Part shown: piece after piece, positions 46,666-61,008 of the stretch
Layout: every line of letters starts with the position of its first letter
Position numbering within the stretch: the stretch's first letter is position 1
Assembly: GCA_038093515.1 (NCBI GenBank)
Contig: JBBPSI010000072.1
Coordinates: forward strand, 52,284 to 116,283
DNA length: 64,000 nt
Source of the DNA: Butyriboletus loyo
Taxonomy: Eukaryota; Basidiomycota; Agaricomycetes; Boletales; Boletaceae
Reading direction: 5' to 3'
Notes under the pieces: generated by a model
The model's database searches: none
What the model was told of the DNA's origin: nothing
Seen by the model: the letters and a program-made list of their open reading frames with translations, nothing else
Program-made: the position numbers and the translations under genes

Positions 46666-48770
46666 ATGACTAGCACTTCCAATCCTCCAGAGCGTGTCAG
46701 CGCCCCCCTCACACAATCGCCGTTCTTCATCGGCGAAGAACGACGCGTGCACCGCGGTGATGGAGGTCGGCAGTCCCTCTCGTCACCCAGCGCATCCCGT
46801 CCATCGACCGCTGGCACGAACTCTTTCTCATCCCCTGCAAGCGGGAACACCGGCGTCCCCACTCCTGCAGAGATCGAACCAGAGGCTCCCCCTCGTCAAG
46901 GCGTGTCGATCGTCACTCCCGCAGACATTCTCCGCACGTCGTCCTACTACGGAAGCCGCTCCGCCCAACTGCCAAGCCGTAACTCCTCTGGCATCCGGAT
47001 CCGCGAGAGTCTTGCAGCACCCCCCTCGCGCCCTCTAACAGCACACTCTACGTTGCCCTCCATCTCTCTCAAGAAGCCAACGCGCATGCGCTCCACTCTC
47101 CTCGATGACCCCAATACCATCGAGAAGCCGTGGGTCTCGACGAAAGACCCATACGCACGCATCGCGTACTTCCTCACCTACAGCGTCGCGTTCCTCGGTA
47201 TCGCCGCCTCTGCTATCCGATGCTATTTCGGATACAAGAGCGTGCCCATGATCACTGGGAACTTGTGTATGGTCCTAGACGAAGAGTTCGATACGGACAC
47301 GAACACCGTCTTCGGTCCTAACGGAAAATGGCTCCGCGAGATCGAACTTGGAGGCTTTGGGTAAGCAGTCGTACGGCTCCGGGGTTCAACGTCCACACTT
47401 ACCTTCCATTTCTTCCAGTAATGGCGAGTTTGAGATGACCACCTCGTCATCAAATAATTCCTACGTCCAGAATGGGTACCTCTACATCACACCAACTTTG
47501 ACGTCAGACATCATCGGCACCGACAACATGTTGAATGGTTACACGTACAACCTCACGGATTGCACTTACAATGCGACCAATCCGGCAGCTCTTCCTGGTG
47601 GGAGTAACACCTCAACTTTCGATCCTACCGCGTACTACCAAGCATGTGGTGCCGTAAGCAACAGTTCGACCGGCGCCATCATCAATCCCATCCAGAGTGC
47701 GCGAATAAGCACCAGAAACAGCGCTAGCATCCGATACGGTCGAGTCGAAGTCAGGGCCAAGCTTCCGAGAGGGTAAGCATCCTCCAACTTGACAACGAAA
47801 ACGTGGCACTCACCAAAGTCGACTTCCGTAGTGACTGGGTACGCGCTAAATCACATCCAGCGACCGCGTTCTCACCAGTTTGTAGCTTTGGCCTGCCATA
47901 TGGATGCTTCCCGTGAATAACACGTATGGGGCGTGGCCGCTCAGCGGTGAAATCGACATTATGGAATCTCGCGGAAATGGCCGTTCATATCCCGACCAGT
48001 GAGATCATATGCCTTCCCTTTTCAGCCTCATCCAAACATTAATGGAAATTTGCAGAGGAATTGACTACGTCCGCGGTACGCTCAATTGGGGTCCACTGTC
48101 GTTCCTGAACGCCTTTTACAAAACTTTCGGGTGGTGGACACAACGCCGGACCGATTACGGGGAACAATTCCACACTTACGTGCTCGAATGGACCTCGACC
48201 TTCTTGTGAGCCCCGTTTCCGCTTGCACAGCGTCTTGTAGAGGTCGATACTGAGATAACGTCGTGCTGAAGGCGCATCTACGTCGACTCGAGGCTTGACT
48301 ACATGCTCCAAGTGAGCTTCAACGAACCTTTCTTCACCCGCGGAGACTTTCCCGCTGTCGTCGAAAACGGGTCCACGCCGATCGTGCTCCAGAACCCGTG
48401 GGTAAACGGGACCAACGCCACACCATTCGACCAGCGTGGGTGTCTCTTTCTTATTTTGGCCAGCTGGAATATGGACTGACCCAACTGTGTTTTCCTCTTT
48501 GCCAGCCTTTTATTTGATCCTGGATCTCGCTGCGGGCGGTACGAACGGGTGGTTCCCTGATAACCTAGGTGGAAAGCCATGGTTGGACGGCTCCAACACT
48601 GCCATGCGCTCGTTTCTCAGTGCCCAAGATCAGTGGTATCCTACTTGGGGATCCGACGGCGAAAGCTCGTCGTTCATGATGTACGTGTCGCCTTTTTTTT
48701 GCCACGGCACCGAGCGCTGATGGCGTCTGCGTGATTTAGCGACTACGTCAAAATGTGGCAGCTCTGCTGA
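46666..48770 (+). CDS. KRE6/SKN1-type beta-glucan synthesis protein (GH16)
   Basis: A type II membrane protein needed for beta-1,6-glucan in the fungal wall. The long Ser/Pro-rich cytosolic N-terminus (residues about 1-160) is followed by one signal-anchor helix (IAYFLTYSVAFLGIAASAIR). The luminal GH16-like domain includes [35 protein letters not shown], the catalytic-type GEIDIMESRGN (about residue 378), HTYVLEWTS, FYLILDLAAGGTNGWFPDN, and a C-terminal DYVKMWQLC. Many N-glycosylation sites (NNS, NLT, NAT, NTS, NGT) fit ER/Golgi exposure. GDW is assembled across a 7-nt exon at 47832-47838. The start at 46666 gives a full family-size protein (about 580 residues). The last intron (after SSFMI) is at about 48680-48740. 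KRE6 and SKN1 cannot be told apart here. Confidence 0.9.
47832..47838 (+). other. 7-nt micro-exon in the KRE6-like gene
   Basis: TGACTGG lies between a 59-nt intron (47773-47831, gtaagc...cgtag) and a 47-nt intron (47839-47885, gtacgc...tgtag). It completes GGT-GAC-TGG (G-D-W) between AKLPR and LWPAIWML, restoring the conserved family segment [14 protein letters not shown]. Confidence 0.75.
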
Positions 48771-50935
48771 GCGCAAAGCACCCGAAAAAAAAACAGCGAA
48801 GAGATGTTTTTTTTTTGATCGTGACTTTCGATTCCGGTTTGCATACGATCTTTCCTTTTGGTCTTTGGGTTGTCGTTGGTCTTGTCACGTCTAATTTATA
48901 GTCTAGCGTAGCTTGTTCTATGTATACCACGAGGAGGGTCACCCCCTCCCCCTCCTTGGAATTACATCGCATGCGTATATGCCATAACGTATGCCTGAGA
49001 CGGAAGGCCGAGGGCACAGAGTCGGAGAAGTGGATAGCACCGAGGCGCGATCCATCGTCTGCTGAGAAAAAGGGAATGTACCATCCCTCATGCAAGTACC
49101 TCGCTACCTGTATCACGGATCCGGAGATTGGGCTGAACCGCGACGAAAGGAGGACCGACACAGCACACACCCCGCTCACGACCCCCACCTGGCACGGCAC
49201 GAACAGGTTACGTTGTTTGGTTTCGATGTGGTGCATGTACTGTCTAACGAAGGGGACAAAGGGGCACAACGCCCTGCTAGACGGCGAACGACACCGCCCG
49301 CGGAAAAGAGGGCACGTTCGGTTTCTGATGGACCTGTTTAGATAGTAGTACTACTACGATCGATACGTTTGCATGACTTGGTACCTATCTATCTATCTAT
49401 CTCGTCACGATCATTCGATCATCGGTCGGTCCCCCGTGTGATCGTACCGACCCGTCTCGTCCTATTCCTATCGTAGTTTTGTCCACAGAAAACACACACA
49501 CATCACACCACGGGTTGCAAGTTTGGAACGTGGACGACCCCCCCCTCCATCCCTCCCTCCCTCCACTTTCGGTCACGTACGTACAACAGGGGGAGCCGTG
49601 AGGCTGTACCGCGATAAAATGAAATGGGTCAAAGACGCTCGAGGCCGCTCCGAGGGGCAAACCAACCTGTCGTCAACCAATTAAAAAGAAAAAAAAAGGG
49701 GGGGGGAACGTATGCACCTCGTGCGATTAATTTGCCTCCGGCCGACATACCCGTGTACAGCTTCGAGGGGTCGTACCCGAGGATCAGTCGGGTGGCGAGA
49801 GAGAGCCGATCGTCATGTCCCCGCGCCGCTGTGCACGTTCGCTCCGGTACTGCCGATATGGGTACGATGCCTAGACCTACTGGCGAACACGACACGCCAT
49901 CGCAACTGCGTTCACGTCTCGGTTTTATGTGCCTTGCCAGCAGAAGAAGACACAAAAAAGGGAAAAAAAGCGCTTTGTGGGTGTGTTTTGTGGCGTTTTC
50001 ATTAACAGGCACCTCGAGCCGCGCGATACCGATACCCCTGGAAAGAATCTTTTTTTAAAAAAACTCGCTCCAAGTGGCATGATTTGGCTATAGCGAGCAG
50101 AATCAGAATCAGATATAGACCCGCTCAGGCGCCGTATTGTCTTTTCCGAGAGGAGTGAACAGAACTCGGGCCGCCCTTGATCGCTATCCGGGTCGTGGAA
50201 TATGATGGCATCTTTGAATCTAGCACGAGGAGTGCCTCGCTTCTGAACGGCAGAACGAGCTTGATGATTGATCTGAAAGCATGATACATGATACAGGGAC
50301 GTTCCGCAGTACCTTTTACTAATGCATACTTTGCAACACATGCACGACTGAGATAGGGCCTGGGCATCGTTGGCCATCGGCCGACGAGCAGGCTAGTGCA
50401 TCATGAAAGAAAATGGACATATCGCTCGACGAGGCTGTTCAGAGCGGTGAAATGTCATGCGTCATGATCGTTCGTTCGGACGTGAAACCCATTCGCTAGG
50501 GAACCGAGACTGAATTTGGCTTTTTTTTCCTTCTTTTGAAACGGTAAACATGCGAGATGTCGGGGTTTGGCGGGGTCATTCTCGGTAAGTCAGGAGGTTG
50601 GAACGCGTTCGCCTGCACAGGCGCACAGACGTGCATGAACGGTCGAGATCTCGTTGCTAGGGATCGCTCGTCTAGAGAGTCTAGAGTGACAGGGGACGAC
50701 TTGCCTTTCAAGGCAAGCTAAGTTTCACTCGAATAGAACGAATGTACGGCGATCTTGATGCTGGTCTCGTGAGGGCCCACCGAGCTCGTCGACGAGACCA
50801 AAAGGGCGCCGTGGTGGTACTGGGATGGTTTCGGTCGGAGATACTTATCCAAAGTCAGTCCAAGGGATTGGCGTGCCGAGATGCTCCAAAGGGTGACCTG
50901 GACATCCGAAAAGCGGATTCGATATTCTGGGTGTA
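48771..50935. other. Low-complexity intergenic region
   Basis: No supported gene. It contains a (CTAT)n tract at about 49386-49402, short (CA)n at about 49491-49505, a homopolymer A/G tract near 49685-49707, and others. Frames up to 173 codons (48748-49269 minus) are low in hydrophobic core residues and match nothing known. Confidence 0.45.
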
Positions 50936-51054
50936 CAGTCGATATGCTCATAATGCATAACGACGGTTCCTAATGACCATTAAGCGAGACTAGGTTTAGT
51001 CAAGGTTTGGGTCACCCTGAGTGTAGGGTTTATGCGTTATGAGCATATCGACCG
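50936..51054. mobile_element. Tc1/mariner-like MITE with TA target duplication
   Basis: CAGTCGATATGCTCATAA at 50936 is matched in inverse orientation by TTATGAGCATATCGACCG ending at 51054 (one mismatch over the terminal 18 bases). TA flanks both ends (50934-50935 and 51055-51056). CAGT termini and a TA duplication are the marks of Tc1/mariner elements. At 119 bp with no coding capacity it is non-autonomous. Confidence 0.7.
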
Positions 51055-51233
51055 TACAAAAAAGCGTTGCGTGGCACCGAAATTGGGTCGTTTGGTCGAA
51101 AAATCGGACATTCCAAGCATCGCCACATAGCTAAACGCCTATTCACACTCCGATTCACATCGTTGTTTCCGAGACGGCAGGTCGTATACAGTGTATATGT
51201 ACATGCAAAAATGACACCCCTTTTGCTACAACT

Positions 51234-51611
51234 AAAATTGTGGGATCAAGGACAGAGAAAATGTGGACAATACAAACATTAATATATATATATATACACC
51301 CGAACGAAGAACAGGAAGAGAGTAAAGAAAAGCCAATCTACCTCAGGCTCTCGCGCCGGAATGCCACCATGCACGTACAGCCAATCCAAATGCAAAGCTC
51401 CAGCCTGAACGGTGAAAGGCTCAAAACAGGAGGGAAAATTGTGAGATCAAGGACAGACAATGTGGACAATATAAAAATTAATATATATACATATATATAC
51501 ACGCCTGAATGAAGAACAGGAAGAGAGTGAAGGAAAGCCAATCTACCTCAGGCTCTCGCGCCAAAATGTCACCATGCATGTACAACCAATGAAAGGCTCA
51601 AAACAGGAGGG
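51234..51611. repeat. Tandem duplication, period about 201 bp
   Basis: Two head-to-tail copies starting at AAAATTGTG (51234 and 51435) share GATCAAGGACAGA, the (TA)n tract, GAAGAACAGGAAGAGAGT, AAAGCCAATCTACCTCAGGC with TCTCGCGCC, and GGCTCAAAACAGGAGG. The second copy lacks about 27 bp near its end and shows CpG-to-TpG changes (GCACGTAC to GCATGTAC). Confidence 0.8.
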
Positions 51612-51685
51612 GGGGTGCAGACGGTCGACCCATGCCAAATGCCAATCATCATGATCACGATCATGATCGATATCCAACTCAAAAG

Positions 51686-53235
51686 TTACCACGCCGCGCT
51701 AGACGCTATCGTCTGTACTCGAATCTCGGTGGTCAATGGGACACCGCTTTCGACGCTCTCCTCGGCCACTTCGCTGTACACGGGTCAGTCACATGCATCG
51801 AATCGATTACCATAAGTTACCTTGGACTGGGTGCACGGAGACCGAGAAGCGACCTCACGGCTCTGCATGAAGCAATCGTGCTAGGGCATATCGGGGTTAG
51901 CCAGTCCTTGTAGCCAGACTCTGATTCCAATGTATGAGATACCTTGCAGTCATTGCTAGAGCGAGCTCGTCAACCAAGTCATACGCATGCGGATAACAGA
52001 CTTACCAAGAGGGCCAGTAAGAGTCACCATAGCTAGTTTACATTTGAATTGGGGTACATTCCAAAAAGAGAGTTAGTCCTACGATTGATACTGAGTAAAG
52101 CAAAGACCTAGATCCGTGGGTAAGAATGCGGCAGGGAGCGGAGTGCGAGGAGCCCACCGTCGCGGGAAAATAAGTTACGACTGCCACGACAAAATACAGG
52201 AGGCCTTGCGCACGTAACCGTTTTCTCAAAGGCGATTTAGACGATTGTTTCGAGAGCCCAACGATGGACAATACGAGGACGACGAAATCATAGACCAGGG
52301 CTTGCGTACCGTGAAACGAACACATCAGTTTGGACGCAATGACGTGACTCACTGTATACGAAGACGCCCGCGTTCACTCTCGGATGCACGACATAAACAA
52401 TACACCCTGTGTCTGACTCGGAAGCTTGGAGATTTGCAACATCTGATCAAAAAGTACGGGGGGGGGGGTCAAGGCGAAGATTCCCCCAAAGACGGATTCG
52501 TACCTAATGCTAGTACGGTCCAGTGCGCGCTCGCCAAAACCAATAGCAGAACATGCACCAAACGGGAGTCCTTCCAAATCACCCATCTACGTTCCTGTGA
52601 GATGCAAATCAGTAAACACCGGTCCCGGACTCACGTGCGAATCATGAGATTTGCTGAGCAGGCTGCCAGAGCGATATTTCCAATTAACTAAGGTTCGACA
52701 GCTTTTCAGCAAGAATAGATCGCTATGGAACTATGACCCTGTCCGCTCACCGCTATAGATATGGCACCAGCTGACATGGAGACATAAACTGCGTGAAACG
52801 AAAGTGATAAAAAGGAGGACTGACGCAGACAAAGGAAACTACTGGAAGGCGGATCCATCCTAATTGCACTTGGGTCAAAATGAATGAGCTCCACCGTCGA
52901 CCATTGCTCCTGAACGCTTACAGCAGAAGCAGGAAGGTGAATAGGAACAGCCGTCCAACAAGGTAAGGGAGCTCCACCAGGTGTCATCTCCTTAAAGCCG
53001 CTCTGAGAATCATGGCACGGCTACTCACCAGAGGCCATCGGAAGGATAGACGTCCACGAATGACAGCGTATTCCACATCGAGCGATTGGAAATATTCCCA
53101 CCTAGGCAACGATTCCAGAACGCGAGTCTCTTGGATGAGGTGAACATACCCATAAAGACCTAGCACGAAAAAGATCATATTCATAGTCACAACGGTAAGG
53201 CGAGCTTGCAAGTCTGGATCTTGCCATTGGACCAT
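51686..53235 (-). CDS. Basidiomycete multi-pass membrane protein, unknown function
   Basis: Many short exons give a protein of about seven helices. The start is MVQWQDPDLQARLTVVTMNM with IFFVLGLYGYVH and EYFQSLDVEYAVIRGRLSFR plus WPLV. Then come LPYLVGRLFLFTFLLLL, IGNIALAACSANLMIRT, RRWVIWKDSRLVHVLLLVLA plus SAHWTVLAL, VANLQASESDTGCIVYVV, ALVYDFVVLVLSIVGLSKQS, RLRAQGLLYFVVAVVTYFPA, VFALLSINRRTNSLFGMYP, and a C-terminal STIASCRAVRSLLGLRAPSP. The tail is ESVESGVPLTTEIRVQTIAS plus SAAW before the stop at 51686. The order YEW(F)TSLDFE...FRWP...GNIA...R.W...LVYDF..L...TIAxCRA matches a large Agaricomycete family with no assigned role. The frame can be kept open throughout, so it seems intact. Confidence 0.7.
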
Positions 53236-55560
53236 CGTTCCTGCTCCAAGATGCAGCTAGTTACAACGAGCGTTCTGAAAACCGTTTGAGCGATGAGAGG
53301 ATCGGCGGGAAAAGCCCAATGGTGGGGCGACGTGCTTGGCTCCCTTCCGCAAGGGACTCATATTTATCGAGAACGTTTGTAACGTCACCAGCGCTTGATG
53401 ACAGATGACTCCGCACCAGGCTGTCCAATCCTGAGCACTGGTGGGCGAAAAATGAAATTTAATTATTCCTGATGCAGAAGAAGATTTTAAACATTGCGCG
53501 TGTAGCCAACCATTGCATTCATGGAATTCAACTCAGCTACTCTCACAGACAGGGTGTCGGTTAGCGTTTGGGCACCCTGAGTCCATGCGGAGTAATATTG
53601 GAGGAAATACATTCAGCATGGATGAACCAACATGCCAAGCTGTTTGGAAACCCTTGAAACAGGGTCGAGGTCGAAGGTGGCAGGATTGCCCGGATGGGTC
53701 AACCCTTCATGTCTTGACAATATTGATGCAGGGTATCAAAATCGCTGAATATAGTTAACTGCTCGGAATTCAGTGGTAAAGTCGTTTATCCAACCGTTCT
53801 TCAACGGCATGAAAAATCCCCCGCGATGTACTCCTGAGCTAGAAGGAAGATGCGGCAGGGCTGCATTGCGCTCGGTCTCAGCGCAGGAACGACCCTTGAT
53901 CTCTAGGTGCCAGCTATTCTCCAACGATTCACAGCCCTCGAATAGCGCGTGGTATAGTCGTCAAGTATTGTTAGTAGTTACATACCATCTACTGTGTGCA
54001 GATTATATGCGAGGCCGAAGAGAACACGTGTCAAAATGGTTACATGGCCTCAGGGTCGCTGCCAAGTAACAGCCAGGGATATCACCAGAACTTCATAGCC
54101 TAAATATTGGTACTCAGCTTGAGCTCGGCTACGTAATTTCTTGAAGACTGGCATGAGCTGTTGAACAAGTGAAGTGACGGGGAGCCCGTGGTCACGAAAG
54201 ACAAATGAAATGGTACAGTGGACATTGAAGACAGTGAGCGATGCAGACGTTGAAGACATTGACCTTGTGCAACAGATGAGTCCGGGGATGAGAATGATCA
54301 ACCTCTCTCCGCAGCGTGAGACAGCACGTGTCTGCGCCGGCAGATCGGATCTGAAGTCTATACAAGCCACATCAGCGGACCGGGGACAAATCCACCCCGG
54401 TCAGGCCGACCAAGCAAACGAAGATGAAAGAGTAGCATTCTGGCACACGCTGCCCTTCTCAGTGATTCGTGCGGATGGGACGGGGGTAGCAAGATGGGAC
54501 AATGGTACCGCCAAGATCAAACGAATGGGTTAGCGATGAGATACAGCGTGACTGTATTCCTTTATGGCAACTGATACGATCGTATCGTTTCCGCAGCCGA
54601 CTGTGATATGCGGGAAAACTTGTTGATTCACCATATCGCGCACTTTAATCTTCCGCTCGTATTTCTTTATCGATCCAGTCATCGCATCCATCACAGTATG
54701 AGTTTGCCCACGGGGGGACAAGCAAGACCAATAAAGATTGATTTAACCTGTGACCTCGATAAACCGCTATAACCGAGTACCACGAGATAGAATATCATTT
54801 ATCGTATGAACGGTAGATGAATTATTGGACCCCCGGGTAGTCGTCACTTATATACAAGGCTGTCGGGGATTCGGTGAAATTATAAGGTCGTGCACACCCT
54901 AATAGACGTCACATCATTTGTATCCAAGAGTTGTGTCGGGATCCCCAGACGTACAACGTGTGTCAATCGAGTTCGCGAATTCGCCTTCCACTTTGCATGC
55001 GTTGGGATTCTGCTCTAGGGGGTCATCGGCGACTCAGAAGATGGTCGGTGCGAGGTCATATCTCCGGAAAGCTATATGAACTTCCAGTGGGTGTGTGGTG
55101 CACGGACTAACCAACAACCTGGGATACATCGCACAATCGCAGCCGTCGTTAGGTGTTGATCAGGCTTGAATATTGGTCCATTTAGCAGTCTTCCTTGAAA
55201 TCTCAGCCTTCGTCGAACATTACAACTTGAGTAACGCTCACCTTTTCATGGGGGTGAAAGTTGGGTGTCAGCTGAGGTGAGCATCCAATACAACGGTAGA
55301 ATTTCACAGGGAAAAGAGACATAAAATAAAGGTAGTATCTATGACAGGACGAAACCAAGCCTGCCCACCGTTAAGTGTATAATCCGCACGACGCGTGGCT
55401 ACACCACCACTTGCAATACATCACTCTGCCAGTGGAAACAAACGAGACTGTTGTGGTGGGACTACCACATTTTGCCGCGCCACATCCATTTAGGGTCTCA
55501 ACAAGATGCCATGTATCGGAGGAAGGGACCGATGGTCTGAGGGCACTGGAGTCACGACAG
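53236..55560. other. Region without a confidently supported gene
   Basis: Minus-strand frames at 54050-54370 (LPVTSLVQQLMPVFKKLRS, AEYQYLGYEVLVISLAVTW) and 54530-54721 (VMDAMTGSIKKYERKIKVRD, VFPHITVGCGNDTIVSVAI) have protein-like composition. They could be pieces of a spliced or decayed gene, but I could not join them or name a family. A further opposed pair at 55371-55661 is probably chance. Confidence 0.35.
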
Positions 55561-56296
55561 TCATGAACGCAAAGGCTTTTTGTTCTGCTGTTGTGAAGAG
55601 TAAGCGTCGAAGTGACGTTTCTCGCAAACGAAACGAACCAGTGCCAAGATTTCCGACTCAAGAACTCTTACTTCTTCTTCAAGTCGCTGTCGCTGTTTCG
55701 ACAGCATCTGTACCCTGCGTTCCTCGCGTTTATTCGCGGTCGGCGCTGTTGCTGCGCGAGACTGCACGGCTTGAGCTGCCTCTACCTGTCTCAAGCGCTT
55801 GGTCGATGATTTCGTCTTTTCGAGATGAGGGACGAACCTTGCTTTGGATCAAAGCCTGTTTGCGGCTGAAGGCTTTCAGACCTTTCTCTGCACGCTCTAT
55901 GAGCTCGTTAATCTGTGGCTCGATCTCATCTGTGAGGTCTGCTTTGTATCTACGCACGGTGCCCTCGTCTACAAGGAGGAAGACCTAGAAGCGGTTAAGC
56001 GATGATATGGCCGGGACATGAAACATACCTTTTGATTCTCCAACACCTTACGCATCCTCGGCAGATCGGACGTCCCGTTACGAAGGAGCTGCTGAGCCTC
56101 GTATGCCTGTTCGCCATGAGTACCGATGTCAATCGATTTATGCTACGGGTGTTACCTCTTCACAACAATCCTCCATCGCGAGCACACATTCTCGCAAATT
56201 TGGCGGGCAAGCCGCATTTGCGTCCCCGCGGTAGAGCTCATGTGAACCCGCAAAGACAGATTCTCTCGGCCTGGGTAGTGCTGAGAGACGGGGCAT
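55561..56296 (-). CDS. SPC19: DASH/DAM1 complex subunit SPC19
   Basis: A subunit of the fungal DASH ring that couples kinetochores to microtubules. The protein reads MPRLSALPRPRESVFAGSHE, ACPPNLRECVLAMEDCCEE, AYEAQQLLRNGTSDLPRMRK, VLENQKVFLLVDEGTVRRYK, ADLTDEIEPQINELIERAEK, GLKAFSRKQALIQSK and VEAAQAVQSRAATA. A coiled coil follows (KQRQRLEEEVRVLESEILAL). The L..C..S/A.ED...GTSD.PR...VL and LTDEI.P.I..L...AE patterns are those of Spc19. Introns after EDCCEE, ENQK and IQSK are short and GT-AG. The C-terminal FVCEKRHFDAYSSQQQNKKP may include unspliced sequence. Small, as the family requires (about 190-200 residues). Confidence 0.8.
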
Positions 56297-57017
56297 CGCG
56301 CAAGAACGCGTCTCGGCAAACACGGCCGACGCGTCTGGTGAATGAGTCGGAGATTGAACTCTCATACGTAGGCTATATAAAGGGCAAATTTCGAGTGTGG
56401 CTAAATTCTTCAAGTGTCCATCCAACCGCACGAAACGTTAGCCGTCGGCGCAGAGTCATTCCTGAATAGCGTCTGGTTTCAGGTTGGTGGAGCGAGGTGT
56501 CCGTTCGGGTGCTCACGAGATCGAGCGCCGCTGCCTAGCTCGCTCTTTCTGTGGTCCTCTGTGGCTGAGTCCGCCTTGCGGTGTTGATTCGTTGCAGGGG
56601 ATCCGAGGGCTGATGTAGGGTGGCCGTGCGGCGTCATATTCCTGTATCTTCCGTACCCGCTCCTCTCGCGAGGAGTTGCTACTATGTGGCCTTGACGGTC
56701 GGGTGAAACCATGACGCATACAAATCATTCATTACCTTGTCGTTTCTTTCTACTTTGTGTCCTCCAGTATATGTTCTTCGCTGGTTGATCTAATTCGTTG
56801 TAACATAGTGTAGATCACCACGTACTCGGAATGTGATGACTTTACAACGCTGAACGACAACCACTCACTTGACCACCGTCAACCTCGGTCTTTTCACATC
56901 GGAGTGTCTGAAAACCTGACAGGCTGGGCCAGATTCCAATTAGGCAATTTGTTCCCATGAGGTGCAAGTTAATTGGTGTCTCCAAAATTTTGAGCGGAAC
57001 AAACGGGTCGTCTTAGG
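56297..57017. other. Divergent promoter region between SPC19 and MEF1
   Basis: About 720 bp without a supported gene; the genes start outward from it. Two overlapping minus frames at 56479-56728 look like chance. Confidence 0.4.
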
Positions 57018-59878
<2,861 letters not shown>

Positions 59879-60553
59879 ACGTTGGTCGTTGATGAATAGA
59901 GCTAAAGTCGGGCATCTTTATTATTGCGCATATAGAACTTATTGCATCCGCATATTATTGTACGCACTTATCTACTATCCCATTCGTTGAACACGCACCC
60001 TCTCTCATGACGGTTGATGGGAACAGTCAGAGACCGGGGTGTCGTTTAGCTTTGGATCAATCAATCAATCACTCGTAAACGGTTTTACGAGGAGGGACAT
60101 GTGTATCCTCAGGAGCCAACCGCTCCCTCAATTCGCATGTCCCAATCATTTTGCAAGCTGTTCCCCGAGTTTCCGTTGGTGCGACATCAAGCCCCTCATC
60201 GTCACATCGAAAACTTGGCCAATATGGAAAGCCATCACTAGTACCAAACGTCACGTCCTCCCAAGGTTCTGCACTTTTCGAGTCGCAGTGCAATTACAGG
60301 AACACGTACGATGAATCGGTATCTCACAATATCGACTCTGTTACCTTCACAGCTGGTACCCCCGCTCACGCTTACCAGGGCTCAGTCTTGAGATCGTCCA
60401 TCGTGAGGCCCTACGTCGAGTGTTCAAGTTGTTTTGGGTACAGTGTACGCTGACACGCCACCTTACTCGGCGCTGGTATCGATCGACATCCGTGACCTGT
60501 CGAACTAACGCTGCACGCCCAGATTTCTCTTCCCGTGTCCCATAGTCATAGCA
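59879..60553. other. Intergenic after MEF1
   Basis: No gene identified. Contains ATCAATCAATCAATCA near 60057 and only short opposed frames. Confidence 0.4.
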
Positions 60554-61008
60554 TCAACAGCTGCTCAGGTGCGTTCCGTCAGATTCGCCGGGAGAAGGCG
60601 GCGACATAAGCCGATCGCAGTGGGGGGGGGACCTGTCCGATGGTGTATCCCATTCCAATGCGCTCGCCCGTGTCAACGGACCGTTGGGTAACACAAACCC
60701 TTTCCGTTTATATAAAGCTATATCCTCAGTCCTCTTGCTTCCATGTGGTGGGCAGAGGGAAACGTCGTCGCAGGCTTCGTCGTGTTCTTCTGGATCGTAG
60801 ATCATCCATTTTACCAATGCTTTGTACGGGGCGTACCGCTGTCCATGTCGTCGTCACGCGCATTTCGTACGACGATACCGGTCCAACTGACGACGTGACA
60901 AGGATCTTCTTCATACTCATACCGAGCAACGACCTTGACCGAGTCGCTGCTCTGAAGATGATCGACGAACATCTCGCGCTGCGGAGGAGTCTTTGCACCT
61001 AACCAAAC
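60554..61008 (-). CDS. Hypothetical protein, apparent frame break
   Basis: The minus strand reads TPPQREMFVDHLQSSDSVKV, VARYEYEEDPCHVVSWTGIV, VRNARDDDMDSGTP. After a one-base frame change near 60832 it continues YKALVKWMIYDPEEHDEACD, DVSLCPPHGSKRTEDIALYK, RKGFVLPNGPLTRASALEWD and ends SDGTHLSSC. The two halves have protein-like composition and adjoin at one point, suggesting a single gene with a frameshift, or an intron shorter (33-36 nt) than others here. An acceptor-like GTTAG just upstream (about 61003) implies more 5' exons, possibly toward 61320-61540. No family was recognised. Confidence 0.35.

Noticed and set aside
48748..49269. 173-codon minus frame downstream of the KRE6-like gene
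   Set aside because: Overlaps the KRE6 3' end, has no recognisable domain and starts in mixed low-complexity sequence.
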